DNA of 64,000 nucleotides. It comes from Strongylocentrotus purpuratus. Taxonomy: Eukaryota > Echinodermata > Echinoidea > Camarodonta > Strongylocentrotidae. The DNA is taken from assembly GCF_000002235.5 (NCBI RefSeq), contig NW_022145599.1, positions 23,396,879 through 23,460,878 of the forward strand. Direction: 5' to 3'. Below, piece after piece: positions 14,601 through 27,900 of the stretch (its first letter is position 1; the number at the start of each line of letters is the position of its first letter). The translations under genes were made by a program, and so were the position numbers. Under the pieces are notes generated by a model. It had not been told where the DNA came from and searched no databases. It worked only from the letters and a program-made list of their open reading frames with translations.

Positions 14601-17600
14601 ACAGATTTATAAGAAAACAAAACAAAACGAAACAAAAACGAAAACCAAATGAACAAAGGAAACAATGGAAAGCATATTAATGTACATATTATTTTCTTAC
14701 AGAATGATCATAAGAAAAAGAAGAAAAAACCTCTTCTATAGATAAAAAATGACAAAAACAAGAAATCAATTTTTTTCCCAGTACCCTATTTGCTCTAAAT
14801 CAGGCATTCTCAACTAGTCTATTAAAAGTGCCAAAACGAAAAGAATTTGTAGTTGAGGTGCCACCTTGTATGGTTGACTGTGCTGCGAGGGAGCATAGCG
14901 ACCGACCTTAAAATTGGTGGGGTCCAGGGGCGAAGCCCTAACGGGGGGTAGTAGGGGGCAGAGCCCCCTGAAGCTGGTGGATTTAGGGCTTTCTAAGGCC
15001 CAAATGGGGCATCTTTAACACCATTTCATTCCACAATATAATCAATCATAATTTCATATTGATGTGAAAAATTAGTACAATTCCTGGTTACAATTACAGG
15101 TATATTTATATGTAGTTTTTTGTGTGCAATAAACACAGGAAATGTCAAAATAAAGTGCAAATATAACAAATAAAAACAAGATGTTAAAGATGATAAAATT
15201 GGTATCCCATCGTAAGCTAATTGTGGTTCAGACCTTAGGTTTAGATTCGTATAAAATGGTAAAAAACGATAAATTCCCCTTTCTTCCTGTTTGTTAAGCA
15301 GGCATTTTTGGCTCAAATTCGACTGCAATTTCTTGATTTAGCTGAGTATTTAATTCTAAAATATGTATATCCTTTCTTTATTTCTGATTTTTGTTTTGTT
15401 GGTGCAACATTAGCGGGCCACTCCGACTGACCGCAAGCGCCACAGGTGGTGCGCGCGCCGCCAGTTGAGAAGGCCTGCTATAAATCATTTACAAATTGCA
15501 TATGTGATCTCTGACATTGAGAGTATAGTAAATTTCTTTCCAGTACATTCATTTCCTTCCATTAAACATTTAGAGGAATATTAATTCATACAAATTTAAT
15601 GTTTGGCAAATTTCAACCTGTGAAGAATGAGACAGCTTACCTCCTTGACACATCATACATCTTCACAAATCCTCCTGAAGTTCCAACAACTAGGTAATTC
15701 CCCATCATATCCATGGTACAGGGCTCCCCTTCATTCTCATTCATGGAGATGAGCTGCTTCACAGTGCCCTGCAACCAGTATAACAAAGGAAATGAAGGGT
15801 AATAACAGGACTGGTTATTTATTTCAGTGAATTATGTATATACATGTACCTGGCCAGATGTTACAGGACATATCATGGACAACTTGGGGTGAGACTCTGG
15901 CAGAGGAACTGAGACTGCTAAACCTTCTTCATGCTAATGCTATGGACTGGAAGTCATGGGCCTTGATAGAAAGTCAACGTCTAACCCCAAATGTAAAGGG
16001 GAAAACAGATGATAAATGAAATCTTCTTCAATTATTTTTCAAACTCTACTTCTTTTGTATGGCATCCTCTAATAAAGGAATTTATAATCATCTCATCCTG
16101 AGTTTAAACTAGCTGGAACTATACTCCGCAACAAAGTCAAACATTTTCAAAAATTAAATTATCTTGAGATGAGTTCTGGAAATTATTTCCAAAATAGGCG
16201 GTGTCACACAGAAAAATCCTATAAAAAATCCCTTGAAAATTCCTTTCAAGGGAGAATTTTCTTGCTTCGTTAGAGGGTTTTTAATGGGATAATTGATGAC
16301 AGACAGCAATTAAGAGGATAACTAAAATCTGGATTGTTGGCCTCTGTGTGACACCGCCTATTGAGAAAGCTTTGAAAGCTACATACCTGGAATGTCCTGA
16401 CTTGTATCTTTCCTGGTTCCGTGGTATAGGCATTTTGCTCATGGATACGAACCATCTTGGAGTCAGTTGAGAAGGTCCCTGTCGGTCAAAGGATTTGGGA
16501 TATTACTATCAAATATATGTACTTAAAATTTTCTGATTACGAATCTTTGTGATTTAATACCCTATTGCCTCTCAGCAGATGACATGCATGTTATGTTAAC
16601 CCTGTGGATACTACTACTTACTTTTCATCTCACAAAGACCTACAGAAGCAAGAGTAAAAAGGATAACATGTTGCACTGAATCGGTTAAACAAATCGGACT
16701 ATGCTTCACCTCTTTTAGGTGCCATGGAACAGGGTGGATGGAAACAAATTAGAGAAGTATTTTTGGCATAATCTATTTTCCAAGGAATGTAGACTTTATT
16801 AAGTCTTTCATTCACCACCAGCGCTCAAAATACACGGGGGCGATGGGCAATTCGCCCCGTGAGCTACACAATCGCCTCCGTCAGAGTGCTCAAGGTGGCG
16901 ATTGCAAAATTAACTAGATGGAATTCGACTGCGCGCAGTCGAAAATGATGCCTCCGTTAAAGAGCAATTTTACAAACCAAAACAGAAAAAAAAAATTGAA
17001 TTCACGTTCAATGGTAATCCATTGACAGGTTCTCAGAATATTGTGATTACAAGCAATTTCTCATATACATATATGACCCTTTGATCTTTGACCTCATGAC
17101 CATAAAATCTACTCAGTTCATTGGCTCTGCAAGATGTTCTGAGTTAAATAGTAATCCATCTGTCAGTTCTAATGAGAATGCGTTCACAAGCTATTTTTGC
17201 ATACATAATGGGCCCATGACCTTTGACCTTTGACCTTATGAACCAAGAATCTACTCAGTTCATTGGCTCTGCAAGTAACAAACATGACCTAATTTTGGCA
17301 TGAATCCATCAATCGGTTCTTGAGATAACGCGATCACAAGCTGTTTTTGCATTCATAATGTGCGCTGTGGCCTTTGACCTTTGACCTATGTGCTCCAAAA
17401 TCTAATCAGATCGTCTTCCTATGGTGATACACACTATCACTAAGTTTGAAGTTTAAATCTCCAGTGGTTCTTGAGATATCATGATAACAATCTCAATGTA
17501 TGGAATTTCATAAGTTGACCTCTGTGACCCTTGACCTTTGACATACGTGCTCCAAAATCTAATCAGATTGTTTTCCTATAGTGATACACACTATCACTAA

Positions 17601-20600
17601 GTTTGAAGTTTAAATCTCCAGTGGTTCTTGAGATATCATGATAACAATCTCAATGTATGGAATTTCATAAGTTGACCTCTGTGACCCTTGACCTTTGACA
17701 TACATGCTCCAAAATCTAATCAGATCGTCTTCCTATGGTGATACATACTATCCTTAAGTTTGAAGTTTAAATCTCAAATGGTTCTTGAGATATCGCGCTA
17801 ACAAACTCAATACAAGGAATTTCATAAGTTGACCTCTGTGACCTGTGACCTTTGACCTACGTACTCCAAAATCTAATCAGATCGTCTTCCTATGGTGATA
17901 AATACTATTCCCGAGTCTTAAGTTTAAATCTTAAATGGTTCTTGAGATATTGTGATAACGGTCAAACGGACGGACAACCCGAAAACATGATGCCTCCGGC
18001 ACCACCTTCGGTGGCGGAGGCATAAAAATCGCCCCCGTGGAATATAAATAACAAATATAAAATCAAGATTATCCTTTCTGTTATAAATTTCACACAATAT
18101 TGAGTTTCAACTATCAAACCTAATTAAACAAATGAAATGGAACTATGGAAGTTATATTTTAATAGCGTGCTGGATTTCTCGCTCGAATTTTTCGGTGTCT
18201 AGAGGCTGCCATATTGTAAAGAAATAAACGCCTTCTGGCCGCAAGATTGCGCTATATCTCCCATCTCCGTACATTACAGATACAAACAACGGAAGCTTGC
18301 AGTGCACTGCGGTCGTCAGCAGCGGCTATTACTGGCTGCGCCGGTAGTATACTGGTGTGCACGCATGCCGCCCCATATCTGCTGGAGCTAGAGGCAATCG
18401 CAGGCGCAAGGACCGAAACGTGGAGAAGTTTTTTGTTGTGAAAATCGTGAATCCTCTGAAATCTGATTCCAAAACACCAGCAAATAATGAACCTCGACCA
18501 GTAAATCAACCGAAAGCTAAAGTTAGTAAAAGGAAACCTGTTGGCAAGGGGGCAAATGTATACGGGCTAACCATTAGCTGCATGTTATAACTGGCTTGAA
18601 ATACCAAATAATTTAGGAGTTTCATGGGTACCACCAATTCAATGTAAATTTGTATTTAAAAAAAGCCCCCGTCAGTACTAAAAGAGCCCCCGTGACAAGG
18701 CTCACGGGGGCGCTTTTTATTTTGGAAGAGCCCCCGTGGACAAAAAATTAATTTGAGCCCTGTTCACCACAATTATAAAGAAATGAATAAAACTGCATCA
18801 TTTGTTTGAAAAATATTGTATTGTTATGTATGGAATCACTTGGAATACCATAAGGAATCCAACAAGTATATTGCACCTTTAACAACCACTGACATTCATG
18901 GTAAATAACACATTCAGTATATACTATCAATGTAACACTGCCATTCCCATTGTCATTGATATTGTCAATGACAAAGTGAATGTCATTTACTGATCTATTC
19001 ATCTTGCCTGTTGCCCTGATGGTTTGGCTGACCTCATAGACTACTGCCTGCTTGCCGTTCCATACAGCAACATGGTCCTATTATGGCAAAACAGAGAGGA
19101 AGGGGCAAAGAAAATTATGTTATAATAAAGAGGTCAAACAATATCTGCTCCATTTCTAATAAAATATTCTGAGATCTTAATAATTCTATTGTTTGAATGA
19201 AACACACAGGCCATTGCAAAGCTCTACTTGTGTCTTTCTTATCAGAATAAATCACGACACATACAGTCAAATCCATCTCCTAAGGCCAACCAAAAAAAAC
19301 TTTGAATATGTCCATCCTAGACATGTGACCTTCCTTGACAGTTTATACAACACATATTTCTCCCTCAAGCTTCACAATATGAATGACTGCTATGGTTGGG
19401 ATGAATTTACAGAGAAGTGGCTACAAAGACAGGTTTGACTGTTTTTAATTCTTTGGTATATTTGTAGAGGATAGCTCATGTCTTATGATCACATAAGCTG
19501 TCCAAATGATTTGTTGCACAGTCTATAAACAGTATAGAATGAATATGTCCATCCTAGACATATGACCTTCCTTGACAGTTTATACAACACATATTTCTCC
19601 CTCAAGCTACACAATATGAATGACTGCTATGGTTGGGATAAATTTACAGAGAAGTGGCTACAAAGACAGGTTTGACTGTTTTTAATTCTTTGGTATATTT
19701 GTAGAGGATAGCTCATGTCTTATGATCACATAAGCTGTCCAAATGATTTGTTGCACAGTCTATAAACAGTATAGAATGGTCTGTCCAGCAAATATCCCAC
19801 TTAGCAGGATATCACAAAGCCTTACCTTCGTGTTGCATATGCCCTTGATATGTATGTCTGTCTTGATATCATGATGAGAGCCATTAGGAAAGACATCCAC
19901 TGAGAGAGCACTGGGTCCAGCCTGGACTACTGCAACCTGCAATCAGAGAGGACAATCATAAAACACTCATGGAATAATCTGACTCATTATAACAAATCCA
20001 AAGATTTAAATCTAATCTCCCCAGAGCAGAACAAGACAAAATATTTATGACCTAATGTACTACATGATGCATATCTCTAATGCCAGTAACAGGAAGCAAA
20101 TGCGAGTAGATAGTCTCTATAGTAATGTAGCCTTTGAATATATGGATGTTCCTGAGTGATGTACATTAACAAATAACAAGTTGGTGAACAACTGCATGTA
20201 AATTTGACTTCATCTATTTATGTATTTGAGCCTTACATGTAGCCAAGGATTTTCCCTAAAAAAGGGTAAATACATGTATGATATCAAATCTATCTACATG
20301 TCACTCCAAACCACTTGCTTCTTATAAAATAAAAAAAGTTTCATAAAATGACCAGCTACATGTATTTCATTCAGCAAAATGGTACATTTGTACCCATCCA
20401 AGTACAATACATATTTTTGTAATGAAATACAATACTTAATAATACAAAACATATTTAAAGTGTCTTATCACAGAGCAGATACACAGCGCTTATGGAAATA
20501 AAAAATACTACAAGAGATAGTATTGACCATGTAGGGATATACATGTATACAAAAGGCATTAGCATCAAAAATTACAAAAGGCACATAACAAATGACAAAA

Positions 20601-21905
20601 ATATCAAAAAAATTAAAAGTATGAAAAAACAAAAGATCAATTAATTGCATAAATTAATCAATTAAATACATGTTCTTCTGGAGTAAATTCAACAGGATTG
20701 AAAAGGATTACAGACCTGATCCTTCATACTGGCACTCATGATGTGTTCATTGAGGATCACCACCCCAGCAAAGCTATTGGTAGCCAGAAGATCCCTCCTG
20801 GACCCCCACTTGATCTGCCCCAGCTGCCCCTCAAGGTTACAGGGGGCCTGCAGCTTCCACTTGGTCTCCCCCTCCTGTCTACGCCCCAAGACACCTGGAA
20901 CAGGGGAATAGCGCCACATGGCTACCCGGCCTCTGTCTGTACCTCCTGCCAGTATACCTGGATTCATGAAACAAGTATCAAACCAGTAGCTTATAAATGT
21001 TATCTGAGCTTTAAACATTACATTTCTATATCTGTTGCAATATCTACCATTTGATTACATTAATAACTCTTACTTGCTTTATCTAAATGAGATTTTTTTT
21101 ATAGTTTTCATAGAGATGATTTTTTTAATGTTGACCATTGTTAAGAATGAGTTACAGGACCTGACAGCAACAACAGTTTCAGTGCGAACGAGAAATTACT
21201 ATTATCATCATCGTCATCATCATCATCATCATTATCATGATCATCACCATCATCATCGCCATCATCATTACTATCATTATCATGATCATCTTCATAATTA
21301 TCAATATCACCCCCATCACAATCATCATCATCACCACCTAAATCATTGTTTGTTATGAAAAAGTGGCATCTTACCCTTTTTTGAAGAGAATGCAACACAA
21401 GTGATATTTTCACCCATCTCAAAGCCTACATTCTTATCCAGAGCAAGAACATAGTTATCATCCTTATCAAGATCCCACATCCTGATGGGGAGTGGGGGGG
21501 GGGGGGGGAAGAGAAGAAGGAAAGACAAATGTGAAGAGAGACATAGATGAGAGATGAGTGAATGGGAGAAAAGACATATAAAAGAAATATTATATTGATA
21601 TGTAATTAACTAAAACATAACAAAGCACATCAAAAAATGTCTTATCAAAGTTTCCCCAAAATTCATAATCTAGAGAATGCAGTGAAATTCACATAGGTAA
21701 TGCAAAGTAAAATTGGAAAAGAGCTTACCGGTAATACATTCTTTAAATGTTCTTTTTCGAGGATGACTTGAAGACAGTAGCTTGTTTGGACATAGTTTAA
21801 ATAATAAACTTGGATCTGATACATTAAAAATTTGTACTTTGAAATTTACCAAGTAGTTTTTAGCAAGATGAAAATATCTGTTACCTAGCTTTTTGTACCA
21901 TAAAA

Positions 21906-21956
<51 letters not shown>

Positions 21957-24900
21957 TTATTTTTTTTTTTTTAATTTTTTTTTATTTATGCATTTTTCCA
22001 AATATAATATAACTGAATAACAAAGAACATAAAAATGTAAGGTATAATACAACATATACAAACAATAATTTCTTCATGTCAAAATGTTTTTTTACATAAT
22101 ATATGTACATATATTAACAAAACTTAAATAGCATATTATCATAAATTTAAAGTGTTATCCGAACTATTCTGTTGGAAAAGAATATATGCTGCAATATCAC
22201 CCCAAAGTCTCTCCCAGCAAAAAAAAAATACATGGTACATGTATTTACCTGACTAATGACTCTCCAGATGCAGTAGCTAGAATACCCTTACCAGCCCAAA
22301 CCATGTCACAGTCACTATCATTGGGCTTGCCACTCAGCTTCACCTATACCGGCAAATTGAATCAGAAGAATTTAAATATACATTGAAACCTAATATATAA
22401 AGCCTGCTCAAGGGAATCAAAAAATGTGACCTTCATATTAAAGCAGATTGTCTAACTACCGTGTGAGTCAAAAAAAAGTTTACACCTAGAAAATTGCTGA
22501 TTATTTTTAAAATCATCCTTGAACAGTAAATTATTATACATCTTATGAAAGAGTGTTTTATCCCAAATCATTTGGTATCATTTTTGTGTAGTATGTGTTC
22601 ACGCTTGGATGAACAGGAGGCATTGTTTACGAGAGTGCAAAAATCGGCTTTTTACGGTTCATAGATGATTTTTGAAATAATTAGCAATTTTCTGGGTGTA
22701 AACTTTTTTTTGACTCACACTGTATAGGTTACTTTTCTGCAGGTTTCAATGACAACACTTTTCAAGGAAAGCAAAAACTGTGGTCTTTCTCTAAAGATGG
22801 TCGTTGATGTAGCTGTGCCATGATTTTAAAAACTAACTTTATTTTCATTATTGCATAGATGAAAATTTTTAAAAAATCCAATGAATGAAAACATTTGAAG
22901 TACCTAATGATTATTATCAATTACAAAACGCTTAAATACAGCCCCGGCATAGCACATGAAGAGCTCTTCGAACACTGCTGATATGTGTGACATCACAGGT
23001 TGGGAATGATTTACACAAGCAGACAATGTGCCATGACATCTCACACATTTTTAGCGCCTGTTTTGTCATCTTCTCTTCAGTCCATTCTCTTACTTCACTA
23101 CCCTCAGGCTAAATGTTTAATCTATTGCCTCATTCTAAATCCCACGGATAGTATTGTTTTGATGAAAAAATAAAGGTATCCGTCGCTTGTAAACAAAATA
23201 ATACGCCATTGTATTTCTGCTGCAGTTTGTTCGGCGTTTCAAGAGGGAACAAATGCCGTCCATGCTATCATTCCGGGGGGATTTCAATTTGACAGTGTGA
23301 TTTCTATGATCGTTCATTATCCCCTATCTTGTGTATTTACAAACTAAAAAGATTTTAGTTATCAAAATTGGTTTCATATCTCTTTTTGAATGATGTGAAA
23401 TGCCATCACATTTATATACACTAAACTCATTATAATTTGAGAAATAATAGCATTGCAACTATGTTCATTCTCTATGGGATGTTGTCTGCTTGTGTAAGTC
23501 ATGCCCAACCTGTGATGTCACACATCTCAGCAATGTTCGGAGAGCTCTTCATGTGCTATGCTGGGGCTGCATTTAAGCGTTTTGTGATTGGTAATAATCA
23601 TTATTTCAAATGTTTCCAAGGATTGAATTTTGATAAAATTGTCAAATCAAAGTTTCACCTGTGCAATAATAAAGCGAGTTTTTTAAAATATTTGCACAGC
23701 TACTTTAACCCTATTTTAACTGGGCTATTTCAGACAGAGTTTTTACTGGGGGGGGGGTCAATTTGACCCCCCCCCCCCCCTCCCAAGATCTTGGCCGTTT
23801 CACTGATTGAATTTTGATAAAATTGTCAAATCAAAGTTTCACCTGTGCAATAATAAAACTAGTTTTTTTTAAATATTTGCACAGCTACTTTAACCCTATT
23901 TTAACTGGGCTATTTCAGACAGAGTTTTTACTGGGGGGGGGGGGTCAATTTGACCCCCCCCTCCCAAGATCTCGGCCGTTTCACTGCCGATCACCGCGAA
24001 AATTTGCATACGTGTCAAGTGAAGTGTATTGAATACTATAGTAATTTCAATTTTTTGAAAAATTCACTGATTTGCATATTTATGGTAATTTATGCAAATA
24101 AGGTCATAAAATTCACATTTTTGCCCATAAATCATACATTATTCATATTTAAGCATTCCTTTTCACTACATATATTTGTTAGACCATTTGGAATAATAAT
24201 ACAACACAAAAAATTGAAAGAGCCAGGTTATTCTTTATGTTATCTCTTGTTTTGATAATTTCTTATGTACTCCGGTTTCGGAGTACCATATTTGCCGGCG
24301 TAAAGGCTGCAGTATTTTTGGAAAAGAAAATATCAAAAAGTTGGGGTGCGCCCTTTACGGCAAAACAGTAAAAAAAAAAAAAGTGTAAGTCCAAACCAGC
24401 ACGAATTTACACATATGGGACTACAAACGGTAAAATTACTATACCACTATGGTACAGGACATTTCCACACATATTACCGACAATTTTATCTTGCATTGTT
24501 GACATGAAGACGAAAATAAACTTCCAAAAACAACATCTACCGATAGATCTTGATCTAAGTTCGTGCCAATGCATTGCAAAAGTAAAAGAAGGGTCCGTTT
24601 AACGGAGCTGCCGCGAAGCATCCAGCACGCGAAGTCGCCATTTTCAATTCATTTCAATGTATACATCAGAGAAAACAGCAGGGTATTACATCAGTTTGGG
24701 ATGGCCGAACGGTCTAAGGCGCTGGTTACGGGTCCCAATCTACATGTGTCCGCAAGAGATCGAATCCCGCCTTCGACATAAAGTTTGTTTTTGTTTGTTT
24801 TTTGTTTTTTAAATGTCGATATCGGGGGTGCGGCCTATACGGCGCTGCGGCCTTATCGCAGGCAAATAAGGTAGTCACAAAATTTCTACAGGGGGGTGGG

Positions 24901-27900
24901 GGGGCAGTTAGCATGGTTCACTGTACAAAAACAGCATGTATTAAATTTATTTTTTACAGTTGCTCTATCTCTCTTTCTCACACACAAGCACACACATTTC
25001 TCACTGATTTCTACCTCACATTTTCTATAAAGACAACCTTTCTCATACCTTCATCATCTCTGTAAGCTTGCCATCCTGTGACACACTGTATTGTGAGAGA
25101 GCCATTGATCTGGTGACCACCACCATGACATTCCTGTGGCTATTGTACAGCAGTTTCTTGATGGGGCCTTCTACCGTCACCGCCTGGGACATATTGCCCT
25201 TGTCATCCATAAAGACAATGTGTCCTGTAGAACAGTAGGAGGTGAATATTTGTCATCGTGATATAAATCAATCAAATCCAATTCCAGCACAATACTATTG
25301 GGAGAGAAATGCATAGGGAAGCTTTTCAACCAAAGCAGTTTTTTCCCAATTATAATTCATTTCATACATAGAGAATGACATTCGATTTCTAATCATGGAA
25401 TCATAAGATAGCACCCATTCCAAATTTGCACCATATAACAATACTAAAATATATAACAGTATATATATATTTTAAGAACTAAATTGAACTTTTCTCAACT
25501 ATAAACAGCTTTGTTAAGTCAAAAACAAGTTTACACCTAGAAAATTGCTAATAATTTTAAAAATCATCTATGAACAGTACATGTAAATTAGTATACATCT
25601 TATGAAAGAGTGTTTTATCCCTAATCATTTAGTATCATTTTTGTGTGGTACATGTATGTGTTCACGCTTGGATGAACAGGGGGCATTGTTTGCCAGAGTG
25701 CAAAAATCGACTTGCGCCAAAGTTGCTTATGTGATGTTTGAATAATTTTTAAATTTTTATTTGGGTTTTAATTCGGTCTTTGCAGATCAAAATAACATCC
25801 CTAACAAATTAATAATGCCACACATATCAAATATCGAATATCAACCAACTTTTGTGCACGTGTGTGCGTTTGTGACTTTGCTTCTGTAAAAAGCAAATGC
25901 AATGCATTTTATTTGATACATTCAATTCTTTCTCTCACTCCGCTAATCCCAACATAATACAAACTGTAGTGCAAAATTTGTTGCACTCTCGCAAACAATG
26001 CCTCCCGTTCATCCAAGCGTGAAGACATACCACACAAAAATGATACCCAAAAATTTGGGATAAAACACTCTTTCATAAGATGTATAATAATTTACTGTTC
26101 ATAGATGATTTTTAAAATAATTAGCAATTTTCTCGGTGTAAATTTTTTTTGACTCACTCTGTATAGAAAATAAGAGGGAAAACATCTGCTAAACAATAAA
26201 TTCACCATCTATGTGATTTTAATTATATAGTGTTACATTCACAGATGTGCTCTTGAAATATCTAATTTGTGAAATTAGAATAACAGGATTAATATGCAGC
26301 AAGCCTTCTTATGAATGAAGTCTTTCAGAAGGTTTACTTACCTTCCTCTCCCCCTACAAAGCAGGCATTACCATCCCCTATGAGACTGTTTGAAGAAGGC
26401 TTGCTGAAGATACTGTTATTCCATGGTACACTTCCACTCCGATTCCTGCACATGATAGATGTAATAAACAAATATGGAGAGGCAGAGAGACATGGACAGC
26501 ATCAGAGATCAACACAAACAGACAAAGAAGAAGTGAGAATGAGAGAGATAGAAACAACGAGTCAAGGACAGTTCCAGATATGGAGAGAACATTTAATAAC
26601 AGAGACAGGGTGAGAGATACAATAACAGAGACAGTGAGAATGTTAAAGATATATCAAGAAAGATATGCAAACAGGGTAAATATGAAAACAAAAACTACAT
26701 GTAAGCATTACACTTAATAATGATCCTTTTTTTTTCTTCTTTTTTTTCTTCTTTACAGCAGAACGTTTTTTATCTGACATTTCAGAGGTACACAATTTCA
26801 TCATTTAGATACCCATATTTCTTAGTTTAGTTGAAATCCTCAACATGAAGAGAACTCTGAATTATATTTTTCATTTGATGGCTATAACCCATGCCATCTT
26901 TTAGAACATACATTTCTTTATAGAGTATTAAAGCCATCTGACATATCCAGTGGTGCTCAAATGACTTTGAAGTACCCCAAAATCAAATGACGGTGCATTG
27001 CATGCCTAGGGATGGTATTCTGAAAACAATGTCATCTTTTATATTAGTAAATGATGTTTATGATTGTCATAACATTTTTAAATTAGGACAAGTCATTGGT
27101 TAATCTTCTGCGCAAAGCTTGCTGCACTAACGTAAAGGTAAAAGAAAATTCTGTGTAGGCACTAATGGCAAGTGCTTGTTCTGTACAATTTTTCAGATTG
27201 TTATGACAATTTACATTTTTTCTTCTCCAAATACGGGTTTCCCTGATTGGGTTCTTACCCTGATTCCTGTCCTGGTCCACCATGGGGAAAGAGGCACTGA
27301 GTGGGGGTCTGTTGGGACGGCAGCTGACTGATAGGGCTGTTGGAGAGATGCCCCTTCCCATCACTCTTCCACATGATCAACCTCCCTTCCTACAATTTGG
27401 AGCATTCATGAAAGTAGGAATTACAACCTTCCTTCTCTATTCTACAATTATCCAATATTCTTTGTATTTTCTGTTTATAGGCCCTAGTTTGTTTTATTTT
27501 GTCCATTTACCCTAAAGATAAATCTTCATTTGGTTTTGACTGAAAAATACAACACTACATTCATATGTATACTACTGGCTACTGCTTCATTTTATGACTG
27601 TCAGACAGGTCTTTTGTTCCTAAAATTGATTGTTCAGATCTAAGACCTTTTCCATAACATTGGAACACCTTATCCATAAAGACCAATTGGTTCTGCCACA
27701 GTCACATCCAAATATTTACTTGGTACAGAATTCTGTCAAATCAAAATTTGTAATGTTTCCTGCAACTTTTACATGCATTTACTGGGTTTAAAAAAATTGA
27801 TAATTCTGATCTTCATTTCATTTATAGTCAGCATTCATTGACTACAGCGTTACATGTACCGCCGGCCAGGTCAGATGCGGACCTGGATGAATGTAGCTCC

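Larger units (their letters stand above)
16811..18770. mobile_element. nonautonomous hAT element (1.94 kb) with perfect 8-bp target duplication
   Basis: Element 16819-18762, flanked on both sides by TTCACCAC. Ends CAGCGCTCAAAATA and, inverted, CAGGGCTCAAATTAA, both followed by CACGGGGGC. It holds a 157-bp tandem array, a perfect 20-bp palindrome, a hairpin of GCCCCCGTG around 18690, and a short basic open frame near 18357-18590 that may be a transposase N-terminal relic. In the IFT140 intron that uses the GC donor. Confidence 0.88.

Noticed and set aside
18748..19002. Extension of IFT140 exon 10 as an alternative C-terminus
   Set aside because: The read-through has no similarity to IFT140 and runs into a stop; the GC donor explains homology and phase.
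21035..21422. His-rich and Asp-rich frames
   Set aside because: Simple CAT repeat next to IFT140 exon 7.
24697..24780. Functional tRNA-Leu gene
   Set aside because: Acceptor stem ends do not pair and the anticodon stem is poor.
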